This document shows, piece by piece, positions 45,901 through 54,661 of a stretch of 64,000 nt of DNA. This DNA comes from JAPPHA01 sp965221575. GTDB taxonomy: Bacteria; Pseudomonadota; Alphaproteobacteria; Rhodobacterales; Rhodobacteraceae. The position numbers were made by a program, and so were the translations under genes. How positions within the stretch are numbered: the stretch's first letter is position 1; the number at the start of each line of letters is the position of its first letter. Location: the NCBI GenBank assembly GCA_965221575.1, contig CBDCSM010000012.1, positions 310,001-374,000 of the forward strand, given 5' to 3'. The notes under the pieces were generated by a model. It was not told the DNA's origin. It did not search any database and was given only the letters and a program-made list of their open reading frames with translations.

Positions 45901-46782
45901 TCAAACGATATCACCGGACGTCTCTTTCTCGATCCAGTCCAGAAACACGTCGGAGGCCGGGGTCCGGGCATGGGTGGCCGGCGGAAGAAGAAAGTACCCC
46001 TCCCTCAGTGGTGCAGTGTGCTCAAACGGACGGACAAGGTCGCCCTTCCTGAGCAGATCAAGGACGAGCGAGTCGTGGGCCATCGAGATGCCTGCGCCAT
46101 TCAGTACCGCCGTGATCGCGATCACGAAGGTCGAAGTCAGGTTTATTTCACCGTCCCTGGTAAACTCCTTGCCTTGTGTCTTGAACCAGTTCCCCCAGGT
46201 GCCGCTGATACCGGCGCAGTCAAACAGGGTGGCCGATTGCAGATCAAAGGCCTCACCGCGGTAGCCAGGTGCGCATACGGGGAAAAACCGCTCTTCGGCC
46301 AGGCGGATCGCTGCCTCGGACATGTCTTCGCCCCTTCCGAATCGAATTTCAACGGAAGCGTTCGCCGCATGGCGCTCGGGGTCCCAGATCGGGGTCACGA
46401 TGTTGAGCACGAGCCAAGGATACATTGAATAGAGCCGGTCCAGCCGCGGCGCGAGCCAGAACACGGAAAAGGCCATGTTGCATTGAAGGGTCATGTTTCG
46501 GCCCTTGTCGCCACCCGTGAAAGCCAGGGTGCTGCTGGCTATAAGGTCGAAGGCCTCTCGAAGTCCGGGAAGGTAGTTCGCACCATCCTCGGTCAACTCC
46601 AGTGTTCGTGATTTTCGAATGAACAGGTCGCGGCCCAGAAAAGACTCGAGGCGTCGGACATGCTGGGAAACCGCGGACTGGGTCAGGTTCAACTCGGTCG
46701 CCGCACGGGTGAAGCTGAGGTGGCGCGCCGTGACTTCGAAAGCGCGCAGCCATGTGAGAGGCGGGAGTCGGGAGATCGTCAT
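45901..46782 (-). CDS. LysR-family transcriptional regulator (GcvA-like)
   Basis: A 293-residue LysR-type regulator. The N-terminal winged helix-turn-helix reads LTWLRAFEVTARHLSF, then TRAATELNLTQSAVSQHVRRLE, followed by a two-lobed effector domain. The opening LPPLTWLRAFE is typical of the GcvA/AmpR subgroup. It is divergent from the aldolase/MocD/PanB/DddP-like cluster, from which it is separated by 110 bp, and is the obvious candidate activator of that operon. The effector is unknown. Confidence 0.93.
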   Translation of the reverse strand: MTISRLPPLTWLRAFEVTARHLSFTRAATELNLTQSAVSQHVRRLESFLGRDLFIRKSRTLELTEDGANYLPGLREAFDLIASSTLAFTGGDKGRNMTLQCNMAFSVFWLAPRLDRLYSMYPWLVLNIVTPIWDPERHAANASVEIRFGRGEDMSEAAIRLAEERFFPVCAPGYRGEAFDLQSATLFDCAGISGTWGNWFKTQGKEFTRDGEINLTSTFVIAITAVLNGAGISMAHDSLVLDLLRKGDLVRPFEHTAPLREGYFLLPPATHARTPASDVFLDWIEKETSGDIV

Positions 46783-46800
46783 CCTGGCTCATTACGCATG

Positions 46801-46823
46801 TATTAATTTTTCTAATTGATTAG
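46801..46823. promoter_or_regulatory. AT-rich divergent promoter region with LysR-box-like dyad
   Basis: In the AT-rich gap between the LysR gene and the divergent cluster, CTAAT and ATTAG flank a 2-bp spacer (46812-46823), preceded by TATTAATTTTT. Both a LysR-type dyad site and the -10 region of the operon could lie here. Confidence 0.45.
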
Positions 46824-46892
46824 CCGAAAAATCATTGTTTGTCAGCCTCCATCACACCTGAAAGAAAGTGTCATCAGGCAAGGGAGGCAGAG

Positions 46893-47648
46893 GTGCGACA
46901 GGTGGCGCAAATCGAAAACCTCACTCACTGGACCGAGCGCACGAACCTTGCCGCGGCCTTCCGCTGGACTGCGCGGCTGAACATGCACGAGGCGGTTGCG
47001 AACCACTTCAGCCTGGCGGTCAGCGACGATGGAAAACGGTTTCTGATGAACCCCAATCAGCGGCACTTCAGCCGGATCAAGGCCTCGGACCTTTTGCTTC
47101 TCGATGCGGACAATTCCGCCACGATGAACCAGCCCGACGCCCCCGATCCCACCGCGTGGGGCCTGCACGGATCGATCCACCGGCTCGTGCCTCATGCCCG
47201 TTGCGTGATGCATGTTCATTCGGTCCACGCCACGGTGCTTGCCTGCCTGGAGGACAGCACCCTGCTACCGATCGACCAGAATACCGCGACCTTCTACGGC
47301 CGCACCGTGGTGCATGAGCGCTTTGGCGGTCTCGCCTTCGAAGAAGAAGGCACGCGCTGCGCCGGGATGCTGTTCGACCCGAAGGTCAAGGTGATGATCA
47401 TGGGCAACCACGGTGTATTGGTGATCGGCAGCGACGTCGCCGACACGTTCAACCGGCTCTACTACTTCGAACGTGCGGCCGAGACCTATATCCGCGCCCT
47501 TCAGACCGGCAGGCCGCTTCGGGTTCTCAGCCACGAGATCGCGGAAAAGACCGCCCAGGAGCTCGAAAATTATCCCGATCAAGCCGAACGGCACCTGACC
47601 GAATTGAAAGCGATCCTTGATGAAGAAGGATCGGATTACGCGAACTGA
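46893..47648 (+). CDS. Class II aldolase/adducin family protein
   Basis: A 251-residue class II aldolase/adducin domain protein. Zinc ligands are suggested by MHVHSVHATVLAC and by the later histidine of IMGNHGVLVIG. The catalytic-loop equivalent is HFSLAVSDDGKRFLMNP. GTG 46893 is chosen because AGGGAGG lies 5 bp upstream, although the frame extends to a TTG at 46839. Members act as sugar-phosphate aldolases, decarboxylases or dehydratases; no nucleotide- or phosphate-specific motif decides here. First gene of the LysR-linked cluster, 9 bp before the desaturase-like gene. Confidence 0.9.
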   Translation: MRQVAQIENLTHWTERTNLAAAFRWTARLNMHEAVANHFSLAVSDDGKRFLMNPNQRHFSRIKASDLLLLDADNSATMNQPDAPDPTAWGLHGSIHRLVPHARCVMHVHSVHATVLACLEDSTLLPIDQNTATFYGRTVVHERFGGLAFEEEGTRCAGMLFDPKVKVMIMGNHGVLVIGSDVADTFNRLYYFERAAETYIRALQTGRPLRVLSHEIAEKTAQELENYPDQAERHLTELKAILDEEGSDYAN

Positions 47649-47657
47649 GGACGGCCG

Positions 47658-48686
47658 ATGCCCAGTTACGTTCCCACGAATGCCGCCTCGTCCGGTGTTC
47701 GACTCGACAAGAAGACCATCAAGCGGATCGCCGCCCGGTCGGATCGACCAGGGCTGCTCTACCTGGTGAAATGGACACTGTCGCTTGCCGTAACCGGTGC
47801 CCTGGTCTGGGCAAGCCTCGGTACCCATTGGGCCTGGCCCGCCATGTTCGTCCATGGCGTGTTCCTGACCGTGCCCTCCTACGCCTTCAGTCACGAAACT
47901 GCTCATGGTACCGCTTTCCGCAGCCGCTGGCTGAACGAGGCGGTCCTTTGGATCACGTCGCTGCTTTACATGGAGGAACCGCTCCATCGGCGCTACACGC
48001 ACACCAACCACCACACCCATACATGGCACGTTGGCAAGGACAGCCAGATGCCCTTCGACACACCTATGGGTTTCGCGGGGTGGCTGACCGAAATCACCGG
48101 CTTCGGGCTCTTGCGTTTCCACGTCCAGGTGTTCTTTCACCTCGCGACGAAGCACTACACCGACACGATGCGGATGGTGACGCCTGAAGAGGATTTCCCC
48201 GAGATGACCCGGAACGCGCGAATCATGCTGGCCATCTACACCCTGATTGCCGCGGCCCCATTTGCCGGAATTTGGTGGCCGTTCTGGCTCGTTGTCATCC
48301 CGCGTGTCCTGGGCGCGCCGGTGATGCTCCTGTTCACGCTTATCCAGCACGTCGAGTTGCAGGAGGACTCGCCTTCGATCCTTGAAAGCACACGCTCGTT
48401 CCGGGGCAACTGGCTGGCAGATTTCCTCTACATGAACATGAACAACCACGTGGAGCACCACCTTTACCCGCAGGTGCCTTTCCATGCCCTGCCGGACCTC
48501 GCCCGCGCCGTAGAGACGCAGGTTCCCGCGCCGGATCCCGGCTTCTTCCGTACGAACTGTGAAGTCTTCCTGGTAGTCGTGCGCCGTACGCTGGGCCTGT
48601 CCACCAAGGCTCGCAGCATCCGCCAGGCACCGCACATGGTCAACTTCGGCGGCCCAGTGGTGCAGGTCGCGCAAAGGACGATGTGA
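47658..48686 (+). CDS. MocD-like membrane di-iron desaturase/hydroxylase
   Basis: A 342-residue member of the membrane fatty-acid desaturase/hydroxylase superfamily. The three histidine boxes are SHETAHGTAF, HRRYTHTNHHTHTWH and NNHVEHHLYPQVPFH, with four likely transmembrane segments. In rhizopine catabolism a protein of this family, MocD, works with the Rieske ferredoxin MocE in oxidative demethylation. A MocE-like gene lies 2.4 kb downstream in the same direction. It probably hydroxylates or demethylates a small molecule rather than a fatty acid; the substrate is unknown. It is followed by the PanB-like gene one base later. Confidence 0.88.
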   Translation: MPSYVPTNAASSGVRLDKKTIKRIAARSDRPGLLYLVKWTLSLAVTGALVWASLGTHWAWPAMFVHGVFLTVPSYAFSHETAHGTAFRSRWLNEAVLWITSLLYMEEPLHRRYTHTNHHTHTWHVGKDSQMPFDTPMGFAGWLTEITGFGLLRFHVQVFFHLATKHYTDTMRMVTPEEDFPEMTRNARIMLAIYTLIAAAPFAGIWWPFWLVVIPRVLGAPVMLLFTLIQHVELQEDSPSILESTRSFRGNWLADFLYMNMNNHVEHHLYPQVPFHALPDLARAVETQVPAPDPGFFRTNCEVFLVVVRRTLGLSTKARSIRQAPHMVNFGGPVVQVAQRTM

Positions 48687-48687
48687 C

Positions 48688-49536
48688 ATGAGGAGGATCT
48701 ACGACTTCAGCCGCAAACCGGCCCGGCGGAATTACACGGTCGCCGACCTGCTTGCCCTCAAGGGGTCGAGCCGCAAGCTCTCGATGTCCAATCCGGCCGA
48801 CAACGACGAACTGCACGCCTGTGTCGAAGCCGGGATCGACCTTTTCGTGGTTGGCGCCGATCAGATCGAGGATGTGCGACGGATCGCGCCAACCCATTTC
48901 ACCGGCGTCGGCTCCACATGGGCGCAATTTGGCTACGACGACGAAATCGTCGCCCATGCCTATGAAGCGATGCGTGGGGGCGCGGACATGTACTACACCC
49001 TCCGTTCCTACGAGGTGATGGAGCGGATGGCCCGCGATGGCATCCCGGTGCAAAGCCATATCGGGCTGATTCCCACTTTCAGCCACTTCTGCGGGGGCTT
49101 GCGCGGCTGGGGTCGAAGGGCAGGCGAGGCGATCAAGGTCTGGGAGACACTGAAGCGCATGGAGGATGCTGGCGTCTTCGCTGTCGAGGTGGAATGTGTC
49201 GCCGAGGAGGTGCTTGAGGCGGTCAATGAAAAAACGACCGTCGTAACCTTCTCTCTCGGTTCCGGCATGGCGGGCGACGCGATCTTTTCCTTCGTAGCCG
49301 ACATCTGCGGTGAGGGAAGCGAAGAGGAAAAGCCACCAAGGCACGCCCATGCCTTCGGCAACCTGGGTCCGTTACACAGGCGAATTCGCGAAGAACGCGT
49401 TGCCGCGCTCGGGCAGTTCCACCGCGAGGTGGCGGCTGGCAACTTCCCCTACGCCGAAACCAGCATCGGCATGCACCCGGGCGAGAAAGAGAAATTTCTT
49501 GAAGCTCTTGAAAAGTGGAACCCGACACATCAATGA
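48688..49536 (+). CDS. PanB-like (ketopantoate hydroxymethyltransferase family) protein, divergent active site
   Basis: A 282-residue TIM-barrel protein of the PanB/PEP-mutase-like superfamily. Similarity is clearest in VQSHIGLIPTFSHFCGG, AIKVWETLKRMEDAGVFAVEVECV and the C-terminal part. The catalytic-type glutamate of the ECV motif is kept. The two magnesium-ligand aspartates expected in VGDS and DLPF, and the lysine expected in VKIEGG, are not found at equivalent places (VVGADQ, GVGSTWAQF and MYYTLRS instead). Pantothenate synthesis is therefore unlikely. In this cluster it may handle a C1 unit or perform C-C bond cleavage. Overlaps the next gene by ATGA. Confidence 0.82.
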   Translation: MRRIYDFSRKPARRNYTVADLLALKGSSRKLSMSNPADNDELHACVEAGIDLFVVGADQIEDVRRIAPTHFTGVGSTWAQFGYDDEIVAHAYEAMRGGADMYYTLRSYEVMERMARDGIPVQSHIGLIPTFSHFCGGLRGWGRRAGEAIKVWETLKRMEDAGVFAVEVECVAEEVLEAVNEKTTVVTFSLGSGMAGDAIFSFVADICGEGSEEEKPPRHAHAFGNLGPLHRRIREERVAALGQFHREVAAGNFPYAETSIGMHPGEKEKFLEALEKWNPTHQ

Positions 49537-50834
49537 ACGACGCGATGGATTACAGCCGCGCCTTCCCTGCCAAACCGCAGCCGCTGACGCTGGAAGCGGC
49601 AGCCTGGATCACACCGCCGATGCAGGCGGTGGATACGGAGGGCATGATCGACGTGCCCCGCATGCGGCGCTACCGGCAAAACCGGTTGCGCGAACAGATC
49701 GTCAAACAGGGATTCGACGCGATCATCCTGGTCGAGCCGCTGTCAATCCGTTACGCCACCGGCGTGCGCAACTGCGCGTTGTTCCAGATGCATATCCAGG
49801 CAGGCTATCTCTTCATTCCCGCCGAGGGGCCGGTGGTCCATTTCGACAACGCGCCGGGGCACAGGACCGGCAGCCAACTGGAAACCATCGACGAAAGTCG
49901 CGCTGACATCCTGCCGATCTCCTATATGTTCGCGGGCTCTCGCCACCGGGAATGGGCGTCCCGCTGGTCCGGGCAGATGGAAGACCTGATCCGCAGCCAT
50001 TGCGGGCAGGGAAGAAAGCGGGTCGGAATTGAACGCTCCGGGTTCCATTTCGAGCAGGCGCTGGTGGCAAAGGGGCACGAAGTGGCGGACGTAGCCCCTG
50101 TTCTGGCCATGGCTCGCAAGATCAAGAGCCCCGAAGAAATCCTCGCAATGAACCTGACCATTGCCGTGGCCGAGGACGGCATGACACGGATGCGCAATGC
50201 CTTGCGCAACGGGGTGACGGAACAAGAGCTCTGGGCGCTCATGTGGTCGGCCCTGATCGAAGGTGGCGGAGAGTGGTTGGACTACCGGCTGCTGGCCTCG
50301 GGCGAGCGTACAAATCCATGGCAACAGGAGGCATCCAGCCGGATGATCCGCGCGGGCGATTTGGTGGTTTTCGACTGCGGCATAGTCGGCCCGTTCAGCT
50401 ACGGCGGTGACATCTCCCGTGCCTATCATTGCGGTCCCGGGCGCCCTTCGGACTACCAGAAGAAGCTCTACTCGATCGCTCATGAAGAAGTGACGGCAAA
50501 CACCCGGCTGGTGAAGGCCGGTGCGGCATTTTCTGACATCTCCCGCTCACGTTACATCCCGCCGGCGGGTTTCGGTGATCAGCTCTACCCTTGCATGATG
50601 CACGGCATCGGCATGGCGGATGAATGGCCGGCGATCCTGCACTCTCCCGACCATCCCGAATTCTACGACGGCGAACTGGAAACGGGCATGGTAATTTGCG
50701 TCGAAAGCTACATTGGAGAAGTCGGCGGGGTCGAGGGTGTCAAGATCGAGGACCAGGTTCTCGTGACCGATAGCGGCCCCATCGTCCTCAGCCGCTACCC
50801 GTTCGAAGACAGCTTGCTCACGCGGGAAATCTGA
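49533..50834 (+). CDS. M24-family metallohydrolase resembling DMSP lyase DddP
   Basis: A 433-residue 'pita-bread' protein of the M24 creatinase/aminopeptidase P family. Metal ligands are the Asp of VFDCG, the Asp of GGDISR, the His of MMHGIGMADEWP, and the Glu residues of CVESY and KIEDQVL. From memory, GGEWLDYRLLASGERTNPWQQE (about residue 245) and MHGIGMADEWP closely resemble DddP, including the Asp six residues after the metal His that is thought to be catalytic. DddP's second Asp of DTD is Gly here (DCG). Alternatives are ectoine hydrolase- or creatinase-like activity. ATG 49533 overlaps the PanB-like stop codon. Confidence 0.85.
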   Translation: MNDAMDYSRAFPAKPQPLTLEAAAWITPPMQAVDTEGMIDVPRMRRYRQNRLREQIVKQGFDAIILVEPLSIRYATGVRNCALFQMHIQAGYLFIPAEGPVVHFDNAPGHRTGSQLETIDESRADILPISYMFAGSRHREWASRWSGQMEDLIRSHCGQGRKRVGIERSGFHFEQALVAKGHEVADVAPVLAMARKIKSPEEILAMNLTIAVAEDGMTRMRNALRNGVTEQELWALMWSALIEGGGEWLDYRLLASGERTNPWQQEASSRMIRAGDLVVFDCGIVGPFSYGGDISRAYHCGPGRPSDYQKKLYSIAHEEVTANTRLVKAGAAFSDISRSRYIPPAGFGDQLYPCMMHGIGMADEWPAILHSPDHPEFYDGELETGMVICVESYIGEVGGVEGVKIEDQVLVTDSGPIVLSRYPFEDSLLTREI

Positions 50835-50990
50835 CGCGGGCGGATGAACGACCTTTTGCATATCGGCGTTCCGGAACGGCAAGGCAAAGGATCACGCACC
50901 GGGAGCGGAGAGGCCTGAATCCCTTGCCCCGAACAATGCCAGCATGGACGGGCAGCAACCAGGCCGTTCATCAGTGTGGGCGTAACGACG

Positions 50991-51005
50991 AGAGAAAGTT
51001 TCTCT
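50991..51005. repeat. Small inverted repeat before the Rieske gene
   Basis: AGAGAAA and TTTCTCT around a single G, in the 280-bp gap between the M24 and Rieske genes. It could be a regulatory dyad or mRNA processing hairpin. No gene was recognised in the rest of this gap. Confidence 0.4.
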
Positions 51006-51115
51006 GCTGAATCGAGACCATGTCGCTGCAAGTCCGGGCGACCACGGCAGGGCACCGACAAAGAATCCATCGCTCTCGGTGCGATGGTTCATCATCAAGA
51101 AGAAAGAGCTAACTG

Positions 51116-51430
51116 ATGACCCAATGGATTGACGCCTGTGGAACGGAAGACATTGATGAAGAAGACCTCATCGCGTGGGAGTATGGCGGGCACGACTTTG
51201 CCATCTACAAAACCAAAAAAGGATTCTTTGTCACTGATCTGATGTGTACTCATGAAGCGGAGAGCCTCGAATATGGTCTGGTTACGGACTGCGTGATCGA
51301 ATGTCCCCTGCACGGTGGACGCTTTGACATCTGCACGGGCAAGGCACTTTCAGCGCCAGTCAGCGTCGATCTCGGGACATATGCGGTAAAGGTGGAAGGT
51401 AGTCGCGTGTTCGTACAAGTCGAACGCTGA
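51116..51430 (+). CDS. MocE-like Rieske [2Fe-2S] ferredoxin
   Basis: A 104-residue stand-alone Rieske ferredoxin. The cluster motif is C-x-H (MCTHEAES), 16 residues, then C-x2-H (ECPLHGGRFD), as in MocE and in the ferredoxins of bacterial ring-hydroxylating systems. It is soluble, with no signal peptide. It should carry electrons to a non-haem oxygenase, the obvious partner being the MocD-like protein encoded at 47658. No ferredoxin reductase gene (MocF type) is seen nearby, so a reductase from elsewhere must supply electrons. Confidence 0.93.
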   Translation: MTQWIDACGTEDIDEEDLIAWEYGGHDFAIYKTKKGFFVTDLMCTHEAESLEYGLVTDCVIECPLHGGRFDICTGKALSAPVSVDLGTYAVKVEGSRVFVQVER

Positions 51431-52448
51431 TCCGAACAGCTGAAATCCTCAGGAACGGAGGCGGGTGTTTCAGATAGGCTGCGCCTTGCATCGAGCAGTG
51501 AAGGAACAGGCCGTGGAGGCCAAAAAAGGCCAAGTTTGGGCCTCTCCAAGGTCCATGCACGGGAACGGCTGAGCTTGGCCAGGTGACCGAAAAACGCTCT
51601 CGTCAGTGGTGGCGGCGGCGTCTCGCGGCAGTAACCGCGGGCATTTCAGGCGCCGCGAAGCCAGTGTCAACGACGTGTCTGGGCGTTGCATTGCCTGCAA
51701 CCGGGGCATTTCCGCGACAGGCTGCTACCGGATGACCAACGGGGCGGATGGCGTACAAATTCTCCGGCCTGTCGTGCGGAAGGCACGGGTGGCCGGTATT
51801 CCTTTGCGTTGCGGATTTTGCTAGATGGGGCCGTGGTGCGCCCGCCCCGAGGGCGGCGCCCGTACGGTTGTCTCGGCGCCGCGGGCGTTGGCGGGGCAGG
51901 GATGGCGAATACAGGATTGACAGTCTCGAACATGACCTTCGCCACAATTGGGAGCGCCGAGTTCTTTGCGCCCTTCCAGCATTGCAGAGCCTGCTCCCCA
52001 AACCGGGCCGTCGTCTCGCCCGTGCAGAAGCTTCTCGGACGCGAGGGTGTGGCGAACGACCGGTACTTCCAGCATCCCGCGAAGTACGCGGTGGCCCGCA
52101 CAAGGTGCACGTTTACCAAGGTGCTGCACGTCGAGTCGGCCGGCGCGACACACGTTGTGATCCCGGGATCCGGGTCGGTGAACATCAGCGACCATTCTTT
52201 CGGTTCCGCCGTTTTGAGGATTCCCTCGGCGCAGTTTCCGCGGCCCGGATCGGGCACTTCAGCGGCAGTGCATACTGCCAGCGCCCTTTCAAGGGAAAGG
52301 CTTCCCCAGTGAGGCGGACGTGGCTCGCTGGGGCGGAATGCCGGTTTCACGAGATGGCCGCCGCGCACGGATACCACATTCACTCTTTTGACTCCCCGAG
52401 TGGTGCGGAATGGCGGCCTGCGCTTCGGGTCTCAGGATAACCCGATAG
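51431..52448. other. 1 kb GC-rich stretch without a recognisable gene
   Basis: Overlapping long frames occur on both strands (plus 51686-52312, plus 51748-52440, minus 51667-52383), but all translations are rich in Arg, Pro and Ala and match no family I know. None has a good ribosome-binding site. It may be a decayed gene, since a Cys-containing CIACNRG motif occurs near 51690. Confidence 0.4.
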
Positions 52449-53735
52449 ATGCGGGTACTGGTTCTAGGCGCGAGCGGTTTCGTTGGCTCGGCCATCGTCG
52501 CGGCGCTACTCCGGGCTGGCATGCACACGCGTTGCGTGGTCAGGGACCCGGTGAGGGTCGGTCTTCGATTTCCGGAGACAGACGTCCGTGTCCTCGACCT
52601 TGCCTCAGCCGCCGCCCACGACGCGAACCGCTGGATCGAACTGCTTTGCGGAATGGATGCGGTAGTCAACGCCGCCGGGGTTCTCCAGCCGCGGCGGGAG
52701 CGATACGCGTGGGCCATCCACCACGACGCCCCGGAGGCGCTTTACGCTGCCTGTGAGCGCGCAGGGGTCAACCGCGTCATCCATGTCTCCGCCATTGGCA
52801 TCGCCGAAACGGATACGACCTACGCAACGTCGAAACGTGCCGGCGAGGAAGCACTCAAGGCGAGGGACCTCGACTGGACGGTGCTCCGGCCGGCAGTGGT
52901 GGTCGGCGACGACTCCTTTGGAGGTACGTCACTTCTTCGGGCGCTCGCCGCCTTTCCTTTGGTGATGCCGGTCATCGGAGACGGGAAGACACCGATGGAT
53001 GTCATTCACAAGGGCGATCTCGCGGCCGGGATCGTTGAACTGCTGTCGAACAGGCGAGGGGTTCGGACAGTTCTTGAGCCAGCCGGCCGGGGGCGGGCGA
53101 CGTTTGCCGAAGTCGTTTCCGCGTACCGGAGCTGGCTGGGCCTCGCTCCCCGGCCGGTCATCCACGTGCCGCTCGGAGTCGCCAGGCTTGCCGCGCGTTT
53201 CGGCGACTTGGCCGGAATGCACCCGATGACGTCCACCGCCCTCGACCAGTTCCGCGCCCGTCTGACCGGAGACGCGCCGGCGTTCGAGGCGGCGACAGGC
53301 GTGCGCCCGAGAGGGCTCGCGGAAATCCTGGCCGCCCGGTCCGCGGGGAGCCAGGACCTGTGGCATGCCCGCTTGTTCCTCGCGAGGCCATTGGTCCGCT
53401 TGGTGCTTGCCCTCTTCTGGGCAGTATCGGGGTTTGTCGGTCTTTTCGCCGATCCAGCGGCGTACGAATCCGTGCTCGAGCCCCTGGCCCGCGGGTGGGG
53501 GCGGGAGATCGCTGTCACCGCGAGCGTGGCCGACCTTTCCATCGCCGCGGCGCTCTTCGCTGGCTGGCGCCCAAGGTTCATGGCATGGGTTCAGGTCGCG
53601 GTGATCATTGGCTACACGGCGGTTCTCGGTATTCTTGCTCCTGGAATGTGGGGGGACCCCTACGGCAGCCTGGTCAAGAACCTGCCGATCCTCATCCTCG
53701 TTTTAGTTCACCGGATCCTGGAGGAGGAGCGGTGA
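52449..53735 (+). CDS. SDR-family NAD(P)-binding protein fused to DoxX-like membrane domain
   Basis: A 428-residue protein. Residues 1-290 form an atypical short-chain dehydrogenase (NmrA/epimerase-like) with MRVLVLGASGFVGSAIV at the N-terminus. The YxxxK dyad is represented by YATSK. Residues from about 305 onward form a DoxX-like domain with four hydrophobic segments (VLALFWAVSGFVGLF and following). Such fusions are frequent in alphaproteobacteria, usually followed by a DUF2269 gene as here. The function is not established; a membrane-anchored redox role is plausible. Confidence 0.88.
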   Translation: MRVLVLGASGFVGSAIVAALLRAGMHTRCVVRDPVRVGLRFPETDVRVLDLASAAAHDANRWIELLCGMDAVVNAAGVLQPRRERYAWAIHHDAPEALYAACERAGVNRVIHVSAIGIAETDTTYATSKRAGEEALKARDLDWTVLRPAVVVGDDSFGGTSLLRALAAFPLVMPVIGDGKTPMDVIHKGDLAAGIVELLSNRRGVRTVLEPAGRGRATFAEVVSAYRSWLGLAPRPVIHVPLGVARLAARFGDLAGMHPMTSTALDQFRARLTGDAPAFEAATGVRPRGLAEILAARSAGSQDLWHARLFLARPLVRLVLALFWAVSGFVGLFADPAAYESVLEPLARGWGREIAVTASVADLSIAAALFAGWRPRFMAWVQVAVIIGYTAVLGILAPGMWGDPYGSLVKNLPILILVLVHRILEEER

Positions 53736-54208
53736 TCGAAGCCTATCTCTGGGTGAAGTGGGTCCACATCCTCAGTTCGACGCTGCTGTTCGGCACCGGT
53801 ATCGGAACCGCGTTTCACATGTATGCGACCCACTTGCGGGGCGACGTCACGGCGATTGCATCGGCGGCGCGGAACACCACGCTCGCCGACTGGCTGTTCA
53901 TCGCCACTTCGGGAGTCGTCCAGCCTGTCTCCGGCTTCATCCTCGTCCATATCTCCGGCTTCGGGTGGTTCGAGAGCTGGCTGGCCGTGAGCTACGTCCT
54001 CTATCTCGTTGCCGGCGGGTGCTGGATCAGGGTCGTCGCGCTCCAGTATCGAATCCGAACCCTGGCCGAGGCGGCAGCCGCGAATGGACGCCCGCTTCCC
54101 CCGGAGTACTTCGCGGCGATGCGGCTCTGGTTCGTCCTCGGCTGGCCGGCGTTCATTGCCCTGGTGTTCGTCTTCGTGCTCATGGTTGTCAAGCCGACCC
54201 TCTGGTAG
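53732..54208 (+). CDS. DUF2269 family integral membrane protein
   Basis: A 158-residue protein with four hydrophobic segments, starting VIEAYLWVKWVHILSSTLLFG as is typical for DUF2269. A conserved His/Trp near the N-terminus and the TxTTLADWLF-type segment (ARNTTLADWLFIATSG) are present. The GTG at 53732 is preceded by GGAGGAG and overlaps the stop codon of the SDR-DoxX gene (GTGA), so the two are translationally coupled. They probably form one membrane complex of unknown role. Confidence 0.88.
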   Translation: MIEAYLWVKWVHILSSTLLFGTGIGTAFHMYATHLRGDVTAIASAARNTTLADWLFIATSGVVQPVSGFILVHISGFGWFESWLAVSYVLYLVAGGCWIRVVALQYRIRTLAEAAAANGRPLPPEYFAAMRLWFVLGWPAFIALVFVFVLMVVKPTLW

Positions 54209-54661
54209 TGGTCGCAGGACAGGACATCCACGATTTTAGGGATCGGGGCGGCAGGGTCTTCCCCTACACCTGGACTTTTCGGATTTGCCCTCGGCGGCTA
54301 CTGTTCAGGCCGGTTCCGTTTTCGACCAGACCGAGGGATGCGGGCATGCTCACGGCTCACATCCACATCCTCCGCGAGCATTTCCGCGAATCCTTCAAGT
54401 TGCCGACCTGCGCCCGGCAGCCGGCGTTGGGCTTCCTCTCAGGATCGATCGAGTTCCCGAAAGGCGCGCACTTTGCCATCATATCGAAGACGCATCCGGC
54501 TCATTTTGAAGTTGCTCGTGGCAGTTCAGCCAGCCGAGGACGACATTGATGGAATGTTCACGCGGAGTGCCCAACGCAAGACCGAGTTCAACGGGAAAGT
54601 TCGATCGAACCGGCCGGCAATCTCGGAAGTGGGGTCGGCTTCCAGATCAGGATCGATTTGC
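54209..54661. other. Intergenic stretch, no gene recognised
   Basis: About 450 bp between the DUF2269 gene and the tRNA-Ser gene on the other strand. The open frames are out-of-register continuations without recognisable homology. No repeat or terminator was identified. Confidence 0.35.

Noticed and set aside
47265..48689. 474-codon minus-strand open frame
   Set aside because: It is antisense to the aldolase and MocD-like genes, is His/Arg/Gly-rich, and arises from GC-rich third positions; the plus-strand genes have clear motifs.
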